DNA from: CAWUEX02 sp963921305
GTDB taxonomy: Bacteria > Pseudomonadota > Alphaproteobacteria > Rhodospirillales > Rhodospirillaceae
Direction of reading: 5' to 3'
NCBI GenBank assembly: GCA_963921305.4
Contig: CAWUEX030000002.1
Span: 2,480,001-2,544,000 of the forward strand
Length of the DNA: 64,000 nucleotides
Within the stretch, counting starts at the first letter, position 1; each line of letters opens with the position of its first letter. The notes beneath the pieces are model-generated. The model searched no databases. It saw nothing but the letters and a program-made list of their open reading frames with translations, and had not been told where the DNA came from. Made by a program: the position numbers and the translations under genes. Below, one piece after another: positions 48,063-56,360 of this stretch.

Positions 48063-49436
48063 TTACTCTGCTGGTGCGGCTTGTGGTGTCATCCAGTCCA
48101 CACGGCTCAAGCTTTCGCGGTAGGCCTTGAGGCCGTAGGCGATCAGCAGTGTGCCGAGTGAGCCCATCACCGCTGTTACCAGCGCCATCGAGAAGTTGAT
48201 CTGGTTTGGGTCCCCGAACACGTTGTCTGTGACGAAGCCCATCAGGAATGGCCCAAGTCCTGCGCCGCCGATGCCGATCACGAGAATGTAGACCGCCGTC
48301 ACGGTGCCGCGCAGCTGGTTGGGGGTCATCTCGTTGACCGCAGCGAGAGCCTGAGCCGGCGGCCAGTTTGAGAAAATCCCGGCGATGGCAAACAAGGCCA
48401 AACACAGCTCGGGCGAGGGCATGAGCGGCGCTATTGTCGTGCCAAGAGTTAGACCGGCACCCCCCCACAGCACTGTGCGCATGGCTCCATCGTTGTTGCC
48501 CCGGTCTTTAAACCAGTTGGTTACAAAACCGCTGGAAATCGCAGAGACGATACCGAACAGACCGCCGAAAATTCCGTACCAGATGCTGAACTGCGGGACG
48601 GACCAATCATGGACACGGCTAAACAAAGACGGGAGCCAGTTCACCCAGCCGTAAACAGCCATGAGGATAAACGCGACCCCGAAGTGGTGGCATATTAGTG
48701 TGGTCTTGTTCTGTTTCAGAAAGGCGAAAATTTCGGACCATGATGCCTTTTCGCTTTTCCCCTTCGCGTATTCCTTGCGCGCCGGCTCTCGCACGGTGAG
48801 CGCCATCATTAAAGCGGGAATAAGTCCTGCCAATCCGATAATAATGAATACCGCCTGCCACGCAGGAATTTCGCCGAGGAAGGGCAGGGGGAACGTCGCG
48901 ACTTCGTCCGCGAATGCGCCGGTGAAGGCAATAAGCGCGCCGCCGAATATATAGGTCAGGCCGGTGCCAAAGGCCGTCGCCATCGTATATATGCCAAACG
49001 CTTTTGGCCGGTCGCGTGGTTCGAAATAGTCACCGATGAGGGAGGCCGTACACGGGTTCAGGGTCGCTTCGCCGATGCCGACGCCGACGCGCATCCCGAA
49101 CAGGCCGCCGAAACTGCGCACCAATCCGCACCCCGCCGTGAACAAGCTCCAAACGGCGGTACCTGTCGTCAGCATCCACTTGCGGTTGAAGCGGTCTGCG
49201 GCCCAGCCGATGGGGATGACGAAGATGGAATAGAAGACGGCAAAGGCGAGGCCTTGGATGACCCCCATTTGGGTATCAGAAAAGCCGAGGTCTTTCTGAA
49301 TTGCCGGTGTTAGCAAGCCGACAATGATGCGGTCCATGAAGCCGAAGAAGTAGGCGAAGACGATGACGCCCATGCAATACCAGGCGTAACGCGGATTGGG
49401 ATACCCTTCGGACGTGCTGTCGGTTGCTTCGGCCAT
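48063..49436 (-). CDS. Major facilitator superfamily transporter
   Basis: A 457-residue protein with 12 predicted hydrophobic helices. Near the N-terminus it has YAWYCMGVIVFAYFFGFMDR and, after TM2, the MFS loop GWAADRFNRKWMLTTGTAVW; the second half has GFVTNWFKDRGNN. The family resembles spinster/anion-type MFS carriers, but the substrate is not decided. The start at 49436 has GGGGGAG upstream. It is convergent with the VOC gene. Confidence 0.9.
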   Translation of the reverse strand: MAEATDSTSEGYPNPRYAWYCMGVIVFAYFFGFMDRIIVGLLTPAIQKDLGFSDTQMGVIQGLAFAVFYSIFVIPIGWAADRFNRKWMLTTGTAVWSLFTAGCGLVRSFGGLFGMRVGVGIGEATLNPCTASLIGDYFEPRDRPKAFGIYTMATAFGTGLTYIFGGALIAFTGAFADEVATFPLPFLGEIPAWQAVFIIIGLAGLIPALMMALTVREPARKEYAKGKSEKASWSEIFAFLKQNKTTLICHHFGVAFILMAVYGWVNWLPSLFSRVHDWSVPQFSIWYGIFGGLFGIVSAISSGFVTNWFKDRGNNDGAMRTVLWGGAGLTLGTTIAPLMPSPELCLALFAIAGIFSNWPPAQALAAVNEMTPNQLRGTVTAVYILVIGIGGAGLGPFLMGFVTDNVFGDPNQINFSMALVTAVMGSLGTLLIAYGLKAYRESLSRVDWMTPQAAPAE

Positions 49437-49580
49437 GATTCGCTCCCCCAGGAAAACTGCCTGAAACGTCTGTAGCAGGCTCGCGGCGGAATCGCCAGCT
49501 ATCGTTCCCCTGCACGGCAGGCGCCCCGGCGCCGCTGTCAACGGCTCCCGGTCTGCTGAGTGGCTAGCCGGGTCGCAGGT

Positions 49581-50384
49581 TTATTCCGCAGAGGCGGCTT
49601 GCAGCGCCCTGATCTCCTCCACATCCCGCGGAGGCTCTAGCCACAGCGGGGCCTCTTCACGCACGAATGAGGCGATGGACTCAGGGAGTTCGTCAAAGCT
49701 GTCGACGCGCCAGGACACCATGTGGGTGATGGTCGGACCATCTGAAAATCCGCCCCGGTCGCCGTAGCGCAGCCAACTCAGCTGATATTGCTCGCGCGGG
49801 TCTTCGGCCTCCGGCTGAATGAAGAAATCGTAGTTCTCAAAAATCGACCTGCTTACGGAGGGCGGGCCTTCTACGGTGAGGTACAGAGGTGCCGTGAAGA
49901 CCAGGGTCTCACCCAACTGACGCGCGCGGATATCCGTGCCGGGGCCGATCTTGAGGTAACTCTCGCCGGCGCCTTGCTCGACCCACGTGATCAGCCGGTC
50001 GCCATCAAGCGTGTAGGTCATGTATTGATAGGGGAACTTCACCACCTGGACCGGCGCGCCGTTGAACGTGCGCAGAATCTCATTGGTCTTGGGATCGCGG
50101 AAGACATAGATCTTGCGCGACAACTGATAGGCCGTGTCCGAGTCCGGGTCTGGCCGGTGTAGGCGGGCGGCGTCGAACCCTTCCATGCGCACCAGAACCT
50201 CGCCGCTAGGATACGCCTTCACGTCGCCTTCCGAATACCAGTACACGGGTTCACCGGTGCCCGCGCGTGCGGTGACCCAGCGGTCAAATATGTCTCGGTC
50301 AAACCCACCGCCGTCCGCCATCGCGGCACCGGGGACGGTGAATAGGAGCGCCGCCAGGGATAGGCGGGTCATCAAGCGTGTCAT
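49581..50384 (-). CDS. Secreted DUF1838-like protein
   Basis: A 267-residue protein with a signal peptide (LSLAALLFTVPGAAMA). The mature part has VYWYSEGDVKAYPSGEVLVR, MEGFDAARLHRPD, KIYVFRDPKTNEILRTFNGA and SWLRYGDRGGFSDGPTITHM, matching the general layout of DUF1838 proteins. The function is unknown. It starts 10 nt after the stop of a methyltransferase gene (50395-51519), so the two are likely co-transcribed. Confidence 0.7.
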   Translation of the reverse strand: MTRLMTRLSLAALLFTVPGAAMADGGGFDRDIFDRWVTARAGTGEPVYWYSEGDVKAYPSGEVLVRMEGFDAARLHRPDPDSDTAYQLSRKIYVFRDPKTNEILRTFNGAPVQVVKFPYQYMTYTLDGDRLITWVEQGAGESYLKIGPGTDIRARQLGETLVFTAPLYLTVEGPPSVSRSIFENYDFFIQPEAEDPREQYQLSWLRYGDRGGFSDGPTITHMVSWRVDSFDELPESIASFVREEAPLWLEPPRDVEEIRALQAASAE

Positions 50385-50394
50385 AATCATAACC

Positions 50395-51519
50395 TTAAGC
50401 CGGTTTCTGCGCCGTGCTGACGAACCACTTCATGGTGCCGTCAGGCTGATCGATGAGACCGCTCCAAATGTGATCCTCGGGGAAGCCTGCTCCGCGGAAC
50501 AACTCGTCGGGATCGTTGGTGGCGTAGGTCACCAGATAGGGCTCGTTGTTGTGCAGTTGGTCCCAGCGGAAATCGAACTGCTCGAACAGCGGGAAGTCGT
50601 CAAACCGCAGGCGTAAGTCCTGATGGACGGCAATGCCGCCTGGTTTGAGGATGCGGAAGCTTTCCTTGAACATGTTCTCGGTCGTCTTCTGCGGCATTTC
50701 ATGCATGGCGTTGTGCGAGACCACCAGATCGAAGCTCTCATCCGGGAACTTGGTGTCGCCGCCGTCGCGCTGATGGAAGTGCACGGCGACGCCCAGGCTT
50801 TCGGCGCGGGCATGGGCGTAGCGCAGCAGGCCAGGCGCGACGTCGATGGCATGTACTTCGGCCTCGGGATAGGCCATGGCGTACGGGGTCGAGGACGACC
50901 CGGCGGAGCAGCCGATGTCGAGAATTTTCTTGGGCTCGAAATCCGGGTGCTTCTGCTTAAGAAACGCCTGCACGATCTCGGCCTTGGCGTAGCCGGTGCC
51001 GATGCCGATACCCATGGAGTAGATGTTGCCGCCGCCTTCGTACAGCGCGCCGGCCGTCACGTCGCCCTCGCCGCGGTCATAAGCGTACGTGCCGACCTGA
51101 CGGTGGATGGCCACTTCACTGATGCCCTTGGGCACTTCGAAGTTGGGGTCAAGCTCGAGCGAGCCTTTTTTGTCGGCGCTTTCGGTTAGCTCTTTGTACT
51201 TCTCACCCAGGTGATCGATGTTGCGGAAGATCGGTTCCGAGACGGACTCCCACATCAGGTCCTGGGCCATGGTGTTGAGCGCGATGGACATCTGATAATC
51301 CGGATCATCCAGCATGACGTCGCCGATCTCGCGCCAGGTTTCGGGTGCCCGGCCGTGACTCTTTTCGAAAGCCGGCTTACCGCGCCGCTCGTAGATGTCG
51401 CGTTTGCGCGGCTGAATCTGACGGCCGATGTGATGCTTTAACGACAGCACGTATTGCTGCAGCGACCGTTCGTCGTGGTTCGGCGGGCTCAGCATTTCAT
51501 GATTGGGGTTGCGGACCAT
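50395..51519 (-). CDS. SAM-dependent methyltransferase with N-terminal domain
   Basis: A 374-residue protein. Residues about 1-175 form an unassigned N-terminal domain (SLQQYVLSLKHHIGRQIQPR). The C-terminal half is a class I methyltransferase with motif I ILDIGCSAGSSSTPYAMAYP, then VHAIDVAPGLLRYAHARAES and LVVSHNAMHEMPQ, and RILKPGGIAVHQDLRLRFDD. The start at 51519 has GGAGTACGTTG just upstream. It heads a two-gene unit with the DUF1838-like gene. The substrate is unknown. Confidence 0.88.
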   Translation of the reverse strand: MVRNPNHEMLSPPNHDERSLQQYVLSLKHHIGRQIQPRKRDIYERRGKPAFEKSHGRAPETWREIGDVMLDDPDYQMSIALNTMAQDLMWESVSEPIFRNIDHLGEKYKELTESADKKGSLELDPNFEVPKGISEVAIHRQVGTYAYDRGEGDVTAGALYEGGGNIYSMGIGIGTGYAKAEIVQAFLKQKHPDFEPKKILDIGCSAGSSSTPYAMAYPEAEVHAIDVAPGLLRYAHARAESLGVAVHFHQRDGGDTKFPDESFDLVVSHNAMHEMPQKTTENMFKESFRILKPGGIAVHQDLRLRFDDFPLFEQFDFRWDQLHNNEPYLVTYATNDPDELFRGAGFPEDHIWSGLIDQPDGTMKWFVSTAQKPA

Positions 51520-51830
51520 CAACGTACTCCAGCTTCTGGCGGGCGGACCAGGTGCGTCCGGCGCGGCCAAACAAGGTTATGTAGATAGGACAAATATGGC
51601 GCGCGCTTAGGATGGGAACAAGTGGGCCAGGGCCACTTCGAGCCATCGCTGCCCGGCGCCGGAAATTCTCTTTGGCGTTTTTGCGAGGAACGAGCCCATG
51701 CACGCGACGGGTTTCTGCGGGGCGGGATTGAATTCGTAAACGAATTCAGGGGCTTATTTTTGAGTCAAACGAGCCCATGCACGTCATAAGGCTTTGAAAT
51801 CATTATGGATAATTTGTCCGCAACACTCGA
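51520..51830. other. Intergenic region with dispersed repeat copy 2
   Basis: About 310 bp between the starts of the methyltransferase gene and the end of the arsM-like gene. It holds the second 99-bp repeat copy (51684-51782) with a perfect hairpin GAATTCG-TTTA-CGAATTC inside. I see no gene; a frame starting at 51805 runs antisense to the arsM-like gene and is treated as spurious. Confidence 0.6.
51684..51782 (-). repeat. 99-bp dispersed repeat, copy 2
   Basis: On the minus strand this segment matches 4920-5018 over 99 bp without gaps and with 13 differences by eye. It keeps both copies of GTGCATGGGCTCGTT (plus-strand 51768-51782 and 51689-51703) with the same 79-nt offset. The internal region contains the GAATTCG/CGAATTC hairpin, which copy 1 lacks. 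Confidence 0.8.
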
Positions 51831-53006
51831 TCAGCAGCAGTTGGTCTCCGGTTCGCAGCAGGACGCATCTGACAGGCGGGTTTCCGGCGCCACCCCGGCC
51901 TTGGTCTCCGACGGCGCGCGGACCACGTCGCGGGAACAGTCGAACGGGATCTGCTCTGTCACCTTCACCTGCGCTGGCACCGGATAGAAATGCGCTGCAT
52001 AAGGCTCAGACGTCAGGATGCCGAAGGTCTTGGCGCAGACCGCCATGGGCTGGCCCCGCACATAGGTATGGCCGTCATCGTCGGCGACGGAGGAGAAGGG
52101 GCCTTTGTAGATGACGGCGTCGTTTTCTTCCCAGCACGGGCCCTCCTTGCCTTTCCAGGCCTGCACGGTGATCGAGCGGTATTCGATGCCTTCAACGACC
52201 TGCCAGGGTTCGGCGTCGCGCTTTTCGACGGTGATGCCGTAGAACCCGACCTCTTCCAGCAGGGTGACGAACTCGTGTTCCTGCAGCGCACCGGAGATGC
52301 AGCCGCTCCACAGGGTGTCGTCGTTCTTCAGATGCTCCGGCGACACTTCGTCCGAGACGATGTCGGAAATGGCGATGCGACCGCCGCGTTTCAGCACGCG
52401 AAACATTTCGCGGAACAGGGCGGGCTTGTCTGTGTCAGCTACGAGGTTCAGCACGCAGTTGGAAACGATGACGTCGATGGAATCGCTTTCGATCAACGGG
52501 CGCTCACGTCGTTGCGTTTCGCGCGCGGCCTCAAAGGCGTCCAGGTCTTCCCGCGATGTGACAGGTGACTCTTTGAGCATCGTGTCAACTGCGTCGAGGT
52601 CGGTGGCGAGATCTTCGATGTGGCCGCGGCGGAACTCGACATTCGCATACCCGACGCGTTCGGCGATGACGGGCGCGTTACGGCGAGCCACGTCAAGCAT
52701 CTCGTCGGTCATGTCGACGCCGATGACTTTGCCTTTGGCGCCGACGACTTGCGACGCGATAAAGCAGATTTTGCCTGTGCCGGAGCCGAGGTCGAGCACC
52801 GTTTCGCCTTCGCGCACATATTGCGAGGGATCGCCGCAGCCGTAGTCGCGCTCAATCACTTCTTCGGGAATAATTTTCAAATATTGAGGGTCGTAATCGA
52901 CCGGGCAGCACAGGGCTTCCTCCCGCTGCTGCGCGCCGGCGTCGTAGCGGTCCTTGACCGCGCTTTGCACCGCATCCGGTGTCGTGTCTCTAACCGTATC
53001 TTGCAT
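51831..53006 (-). CDS. arsM: ArsM-like SAM-dependent methyltransferase
   Basis: A 391-residue methyltransferase with the SAM-binding motif LDLGSGTGKICFIASQVVGA and the arsenite-methyltransferase Cys set: Cys33-Cys34 (ALCCPVDYDP), Cys57 (RDYGCGDP), Cys184 (VSNCVLNLVADTD) and Cys236 (LWSGCISGAL), in the order known for the As-binding cysteines of ArsM. There is an insertion at about 130-170 and a Cys-rich tail (SDASCCEPETNCC). It would convert arsenite to methylated arsenicals; other soft substrates (selenium, antimony) are possible. No arsR or arsenical pump is adjacent. Confidence 0.82.
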   Translation of the reverse strand: MQDTVRDTTPDAVQSAVKDRYDAGAQQREEALCCPVDYDPQYLKIIPEEVIERDYGCGDPSQYVREGETVLDLGSGTGKICFIASQVVGAKGKVIGVDMTDEMLDVARRNAPVIAERVGYANVEFRRGHIEDLATDLDAVDTMLKESPVTSREDLDAFEAARETQRRERPLIESDSIDVIVSNCVLNLVADTDKPALFREMFRVLKRGGRIAISDIVSDEVSPEHLKNDDTLWSGCISGALQEHEFVTLLEEVGFYGITVEKRDAEPWQVVEGIEYRSITVQAWKGKEGPCWEENDAVIYKGPFSSVADDDGHTYVRGQPMAVCAKTFGILTSEPYAAHFYPVPAQVKVTEQIPFDCSRDVVRAPSETKAGVAPETRLSDASCCEPETNCC

Positions 53007-53138
53007 GGTGTCAGGTTTCCCTCAGAGTTTGTTCTTGTCCGCTGCGGCGGTATGGCGACAGTTGTACCACAGGCTTTCACGCGGCTCGGGCCCAGGAGGC
53101 CCCTACCGCTTCACGTTCCCGTGTGGTTTTCTAGGCCG

Positions 53139-54161
53139 ATGATAAGGCGGCTTCTCATTTTGTCGGGCGTTTTTTTGGCGAGTCTTACGGCACCAGACCG
53201 TGCCATGGCGCAAGAGCTGTCCCAAGAGTTACCTAAGATCGCGGGCATTGCCGCGCCCGGTACCCCAGGCGAAGTGTACTGGCAGCAATACCGCGACGCC
53301 GTGCGGGTGCTGAGCGGCGGGCGGCTCGACGTCACGCTGATGGTCTATGGCGAGGCCGGGCCAGAAGAAACCCAGTTCAGCGCCCTGCGCCGCAACCGGT
53401 TGCAGATCGGCGGCATCTCGACCGGCACCTTGGGTCTGGCATTGCCGGAACTGGCTGTCCTACGGGCGCCGTTTTTGTTTGAGTCTCAGGACGAGGTTTC
53501 GGCGGTGCTCGACGATCATCTGCTGCCGGTGATTTCGGATATGCTGGCCGACAAGGGCCTGGTGCTGCTGTCATGGATGATGGACGGCTGGGCCGATCTG
53601 TATGGCGTGTTCCCCATCCGCCAACCCCATGACCTGCGGGGCCGCAAGATGCGCGTGTCCGCGGACGATGCAGCGCAGATGTATTTGCGGTCGATCGGCG
53701 CGGACGTAATTCAGGTTCCGCTGAGCGATGTCATTCCCGGCCTGCAAACCGGTCTGGTGGAAGGCGGTGAACAAAGCACGCAAATCTTTGGCCTGGCCGG
53801 GCTGGACAGTGCGGCGACGCATCTGACCCTCACGCACCATGCCTATTCCACTGCGGGGATCGTCGCTAACCGCAGCTGGTGGGAGTCCTTAAGTGAAGAG
53901 GACCGTCGCGTGTTTGCGTCCGCTGTGCCAGACGCCAACTGGTATCGCGGTTTGGTGGAGGAAATGAACGCCGCCTACCTCACTCGTGCACGGGGAGAGG
54001 GGTTAACCGTCACGCTTCCGGGCACGCAATCGATGACGGAGTGGAAGACCGCCGGGCTGGCTGTTCATGACGATCTGATCGCCCAAATCGGCGGTGAGGC
54101 CCAGGCGCTTTACGACGCGGTTATTGCGGCGAAAGCGGCGGTGGCATCTGGGACTAGATAA
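53139..54161 (+). CDS. TRAP transporter substrate-binding protein (DctP family), orphan
   Basis: A 340-residue exported protein with a signal peptide (MIRRLLILSGVFLASLTAPD). The DctP fold is shown by LQIGGISTGTLGLALPELAV, DDHLLPVISDMLADKGLVLL, HDLRGRKMRVSADDAAQMYL, IPGLQTGLVEGGEQSTQIFG and HAYSTAGIVANRSWWESLSE. The Arg in GRKMRVS is the conserved carboxylate-binding Arg. No DctQ or DctM permease subunits are adjacent, so it may use a remote permease. The ATG at 53139 has only a weak ribosome site. Confidence 0.87.
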   Translation: MIRRLLILSGVFLASLTAPDRAMAQELSQELPKIAGIAAPGTPGEVYWQQYRDAVRVLSGGRLDVTLMVYGEAGPEETQFSALRRNRLQIGGISTGTLGLALPELAVLRAPFLFESQDEVSAVLDDHLLPVISDMLADKGLVLLSWMMDGWADLYGVFPIRQPHDLRGRKMRVSADDAAQMYLRSIGADVIQVPLSDVIPGLQTGLVEGGEQSTQIFGLAGLDSAATHLTLTHHAYSTAGIVANRSWWESLSEEDRRVFASAVPDANWYRGLVEEMNAAYLTRARGEGLTVTLPGTQSMTEWKTAGLAVHDDLIAQIGGEAQALYDAVIAAKAAVASGTR

Positions 54162-54202
54162 GCGCGACCCGTAAACCTTAAATCAGGGCGACACGCCAGA
54201 TT

Positions 54203-54781
54203 CTAAATCAGGGCGACGCGCCCGACCGCAATGTCGGCGTAGTAATCCCGCATCCAGCCAAGAATGCCGAGGCGCAATAAGCCTTCCAGATTCAGAGGCA
54301 CGGATAGGCCGTGCGGCTCAAAGTCGGTCCACTGTAACTTTATGGTTGTCCACTTGGCCGGGGCCTTGAAGCTGGCGCGGTAGGATTGCTCATACCAGCG
54401 CACGTCGGTGGTGCGCAGGTGACAGTTGTAGGACTCATTGTTGCCGTAGACGTCGAGCTCCATGCCCTTGAACGTGCTGGCATCGAAGGGCTGCCGGCCC
54501 TGGCCCAGATCCAGCGCCAATTGGATAAAGCCGCCGCCGCGGGTGTTGACCTGCCCGGACAGACGGATGCACGGCCGGCCCTCGATTTCATCGACCTCTG
54601 CACCGCCAGTGCTGCGCCCGCCCATGACCTGATCAGTAAAGCCCATCCACCGGTTGCCGGTGGTGGCGATGCCATTGCGGCTAGAAAAATCGTCGATCAG
54701 CATCGGGTCTTTAGCCTGCGGGGTGGTGACAGGAAGGATCGCGGCGGCAACAGAGCCTGCCGCAAAGGCGCGCCGGTGCAC
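54203..54781 (-). CDS. CIA30-like exported protein
   Basis: A 192-residue protein with a Tat-like or Sec leader (MHRRAFAAGSVAAAILPVTT) and the CIA30 domain: LIDDFSSRNGIATTGNRWMG then FTDQVMGGRSTGG, GGGFIQLALDLGQGRQPFDA, and KWTTIKLQWTDFEPHG. In mitochondria CIA30 assists Complex I assembly, but bacterial homologues have no proven role. The GTG start has GAGGAGG upstream. It is convergent with the TRAP gene. Confidence 0.82.
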   Translation of the reverse strand: MHRRAFAAGSVAAAILPVTTPQAKDPMLIDDFSSRNGIATTGNRWMGFTDQVMGGRSTGGAEVDEIEGRPCIRLSGQVNTRGGGFIQLALDLGQGRQPFDASTFKGMELDVYGNNESYNCHLRTTDVRWYEQSYRASFKAPAKWTTIKLQWTDFEPHGLSVPLNLEGLLRLGILGWMRDYYADIAVGRVALI

Positions 54782-54906
54782 AATGACCTCCTCAACGTGG
54801 TGGCTTCAGTCATTGTACGGTGAAGGCGGGAGGCCGGATTGCCCGGCCTCTAGGGCGGCGGGTCAAAAGCGGACATACTGCGGGCCACGTACCAGGGGGA
54901 CGCCGC

Positions 54907-56283
54907 GTGAGCACACAGAATCCGGATATCAAACTGCCGCTTTACATCGCCGTGGGCTGGGGCATCGGCACGGTCGTGCCGTCCATCATGTTCAACATCA
55001 CAACCATCTGGCTGATACCTTTCATGACGAACTTTATGGCCCTCGGCGCGGCAGTGGCTGGCGGGATATTCGCGTTGTCCAAATTATACGACGCCGTTAC
55101 CGATCCCCTGATGGGGGTGATCAGCGATAAAACAAAAACGCCCTGGGGTCGGCAAAGGCCTTATCTGCTTTTGGGCGCAATCGTGAGCGGTGCGTCCATC
55201 GTGGCCATATTTGCACCGCCGAGCGCTGTCATTGGGGATATGGCGGTCTGGTACATGTTGTTTGCGCTCATTTTGTATTCCACAGGGTATACGATCTTCA
55301 ACGTGCCGTACCTGGCGATGCCGGCGGAAATGACGCAGAACTATCACGAGCGGTCGTTTCTCATGTCCTGGCGGGTCACAGCGATTCAGGTGGCCCAAGT
55401 TGCCGCTCTCATCGGATCTCCTTTCCTGCTGTCTTACTTTGGGAACGATCTTGGCGGTTACGCGACAGTGGCCTGGATCATGGCCGGTCTCATCGTTCTC
55501 GCAGGAGGTATCAGCTTTGCTATGACTGCGAAGGCACCGTTCCATGAGGTGCCCCATGGGCCCACACCGCCGTTCCGTGAGCAACTTCGAACCGTTGCCG
55601 GTAACAAACCTTTCCTACAGTTGGTAGCGATCAAGTTCATGATGCTGCTAGCCAATTCGTTTTCCTTCGGCGCATACGCTTTATTCGTACTTATTGCTCT
55701 TCAAGAGACGACAGATACTATAGGCTATATGTTCATCGCCTCCACCGCCTCCGCGCTGTTGGCGATTCCGATCTGGTTGCGTGTGTCGCGTGCTATCGGC
55801 AAGCAGAGAACTTTGATGACCGCGTGCGGTATTCTTGCGCTCACGAGCGCATCTTGGCTATTGGCCGCGCCGGGCGACCCCCTCATCTCAATCTTGCTTC
55901 GTCCGTTCGGTACGGGGATCGCCGCGGCTGGTATGCTGATAATTGGACAATCTATGCTGCCGGACACGATTGAGTACGACCGCCGGCGCACCGGCTTAGA
56001 GCGGGCGGGTATTTTTGCCGGGATGTACACCACGGCCGAAAAAATGGCATACGCGCTAGGACCCGCCCTGACCGGACTGCTGTTGGCCTCCATGGGCTAC
56101 GTGTCGGGGACAGAGGGGTTCGCGATTGAGCAGCCAGACAGCGCCATTACCGGCATCTACATCGCGGTCGGGGTTGCACCAGGCATCTGTCTGCTTGGTG
56201 CCATCTTTGCTACCTCGTTCTACAAACTCGACGAAGAGACCCTGAAGTCGACCACTCGTGATGGCACGGCGCCGGCGGAGTAG
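54907..56283 (+). CDS. GPH/MelB-type MFS symporter
   Basis: A 458-residue transporter with about 12 helices. It has LSKLYDAVTDPLMGVISDKT then KTPWGRQRPYLLLGAI, the typical GPH signature with Asp in TM2, and FNVPYLAMPAEMTQNYHERS. The family usually carries glycosides or related solutes with cations. The GTG start has AGGGGGA upstream. A terminator follows. Neighbours give no clear substrate. Confidence 0.88.
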   Translation: MSTQNPDIKLPLYIAVGWGIGTVVPSIMFNITTIWLIPFMTNFMALGAAVAGGIFALSKLYDAVTDPLMGVISDKTKTPWGRQRPYLLLGAIVSGASIVAIFAPPSAVIGDMAVWYMLFALILYSTGYTIFNVPYLAMPAEMTQNYHERSFLMSWRVTAIQVAQVAALIGSPFLLSYFGNDLGGYATVAWIMAGLIVLAGGISFAMTAKAPFHEVPHGPTPPFREQLRTVAGNKPFLQLVAIKFMMLLANSFSFGAYALFVLIALQETTDTIGYMFIASTASALLAIPIWLRVSRAIGKQRTLMTACGILALTSASWLLAAPGDPLISILLRPFGTGIAAAGMLIIGQSMLPDTIEYDRRRTGLERAGIFAGMYTTAEKMAYALGPALTGLLLASMGYVSGTEGFAIEQPDSAITGIYIAVGVAPGICLLGAIFATSFYKLDEETLKSTTRDGTAPAE

Positions 56284-56301
56284 AGATAGATTCAGCGACT
56301 A

Positions 56302-56340
56302 TAAAAAACGGCGCCGCTCGGAAGAGGGCGCCGTCTTTAT
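56302..56340. terminator. Bidirectional Rho-independent terminator
   Basis: An 8-bp stem ACGGCGCC / GGCGCCGT (56308-56315 and 56327-56334) lies between the convergent GPH symporter and icd genes. It is followed by CTTTAT on the plus strand and by TTTTTT on the minus strand (56307-56302). It serves both genes. Confidence 0.85.
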
Positions 56341-56360
56341 ATACGAGAAGAGCTTGGGGT

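Noticed and set aside
51805..51987. Frame starting MDNLSA, like the FlgC start
   Set aside because: It is antisense to the arsM-like gene and diverges from FlgC after six residues, so it is chance.
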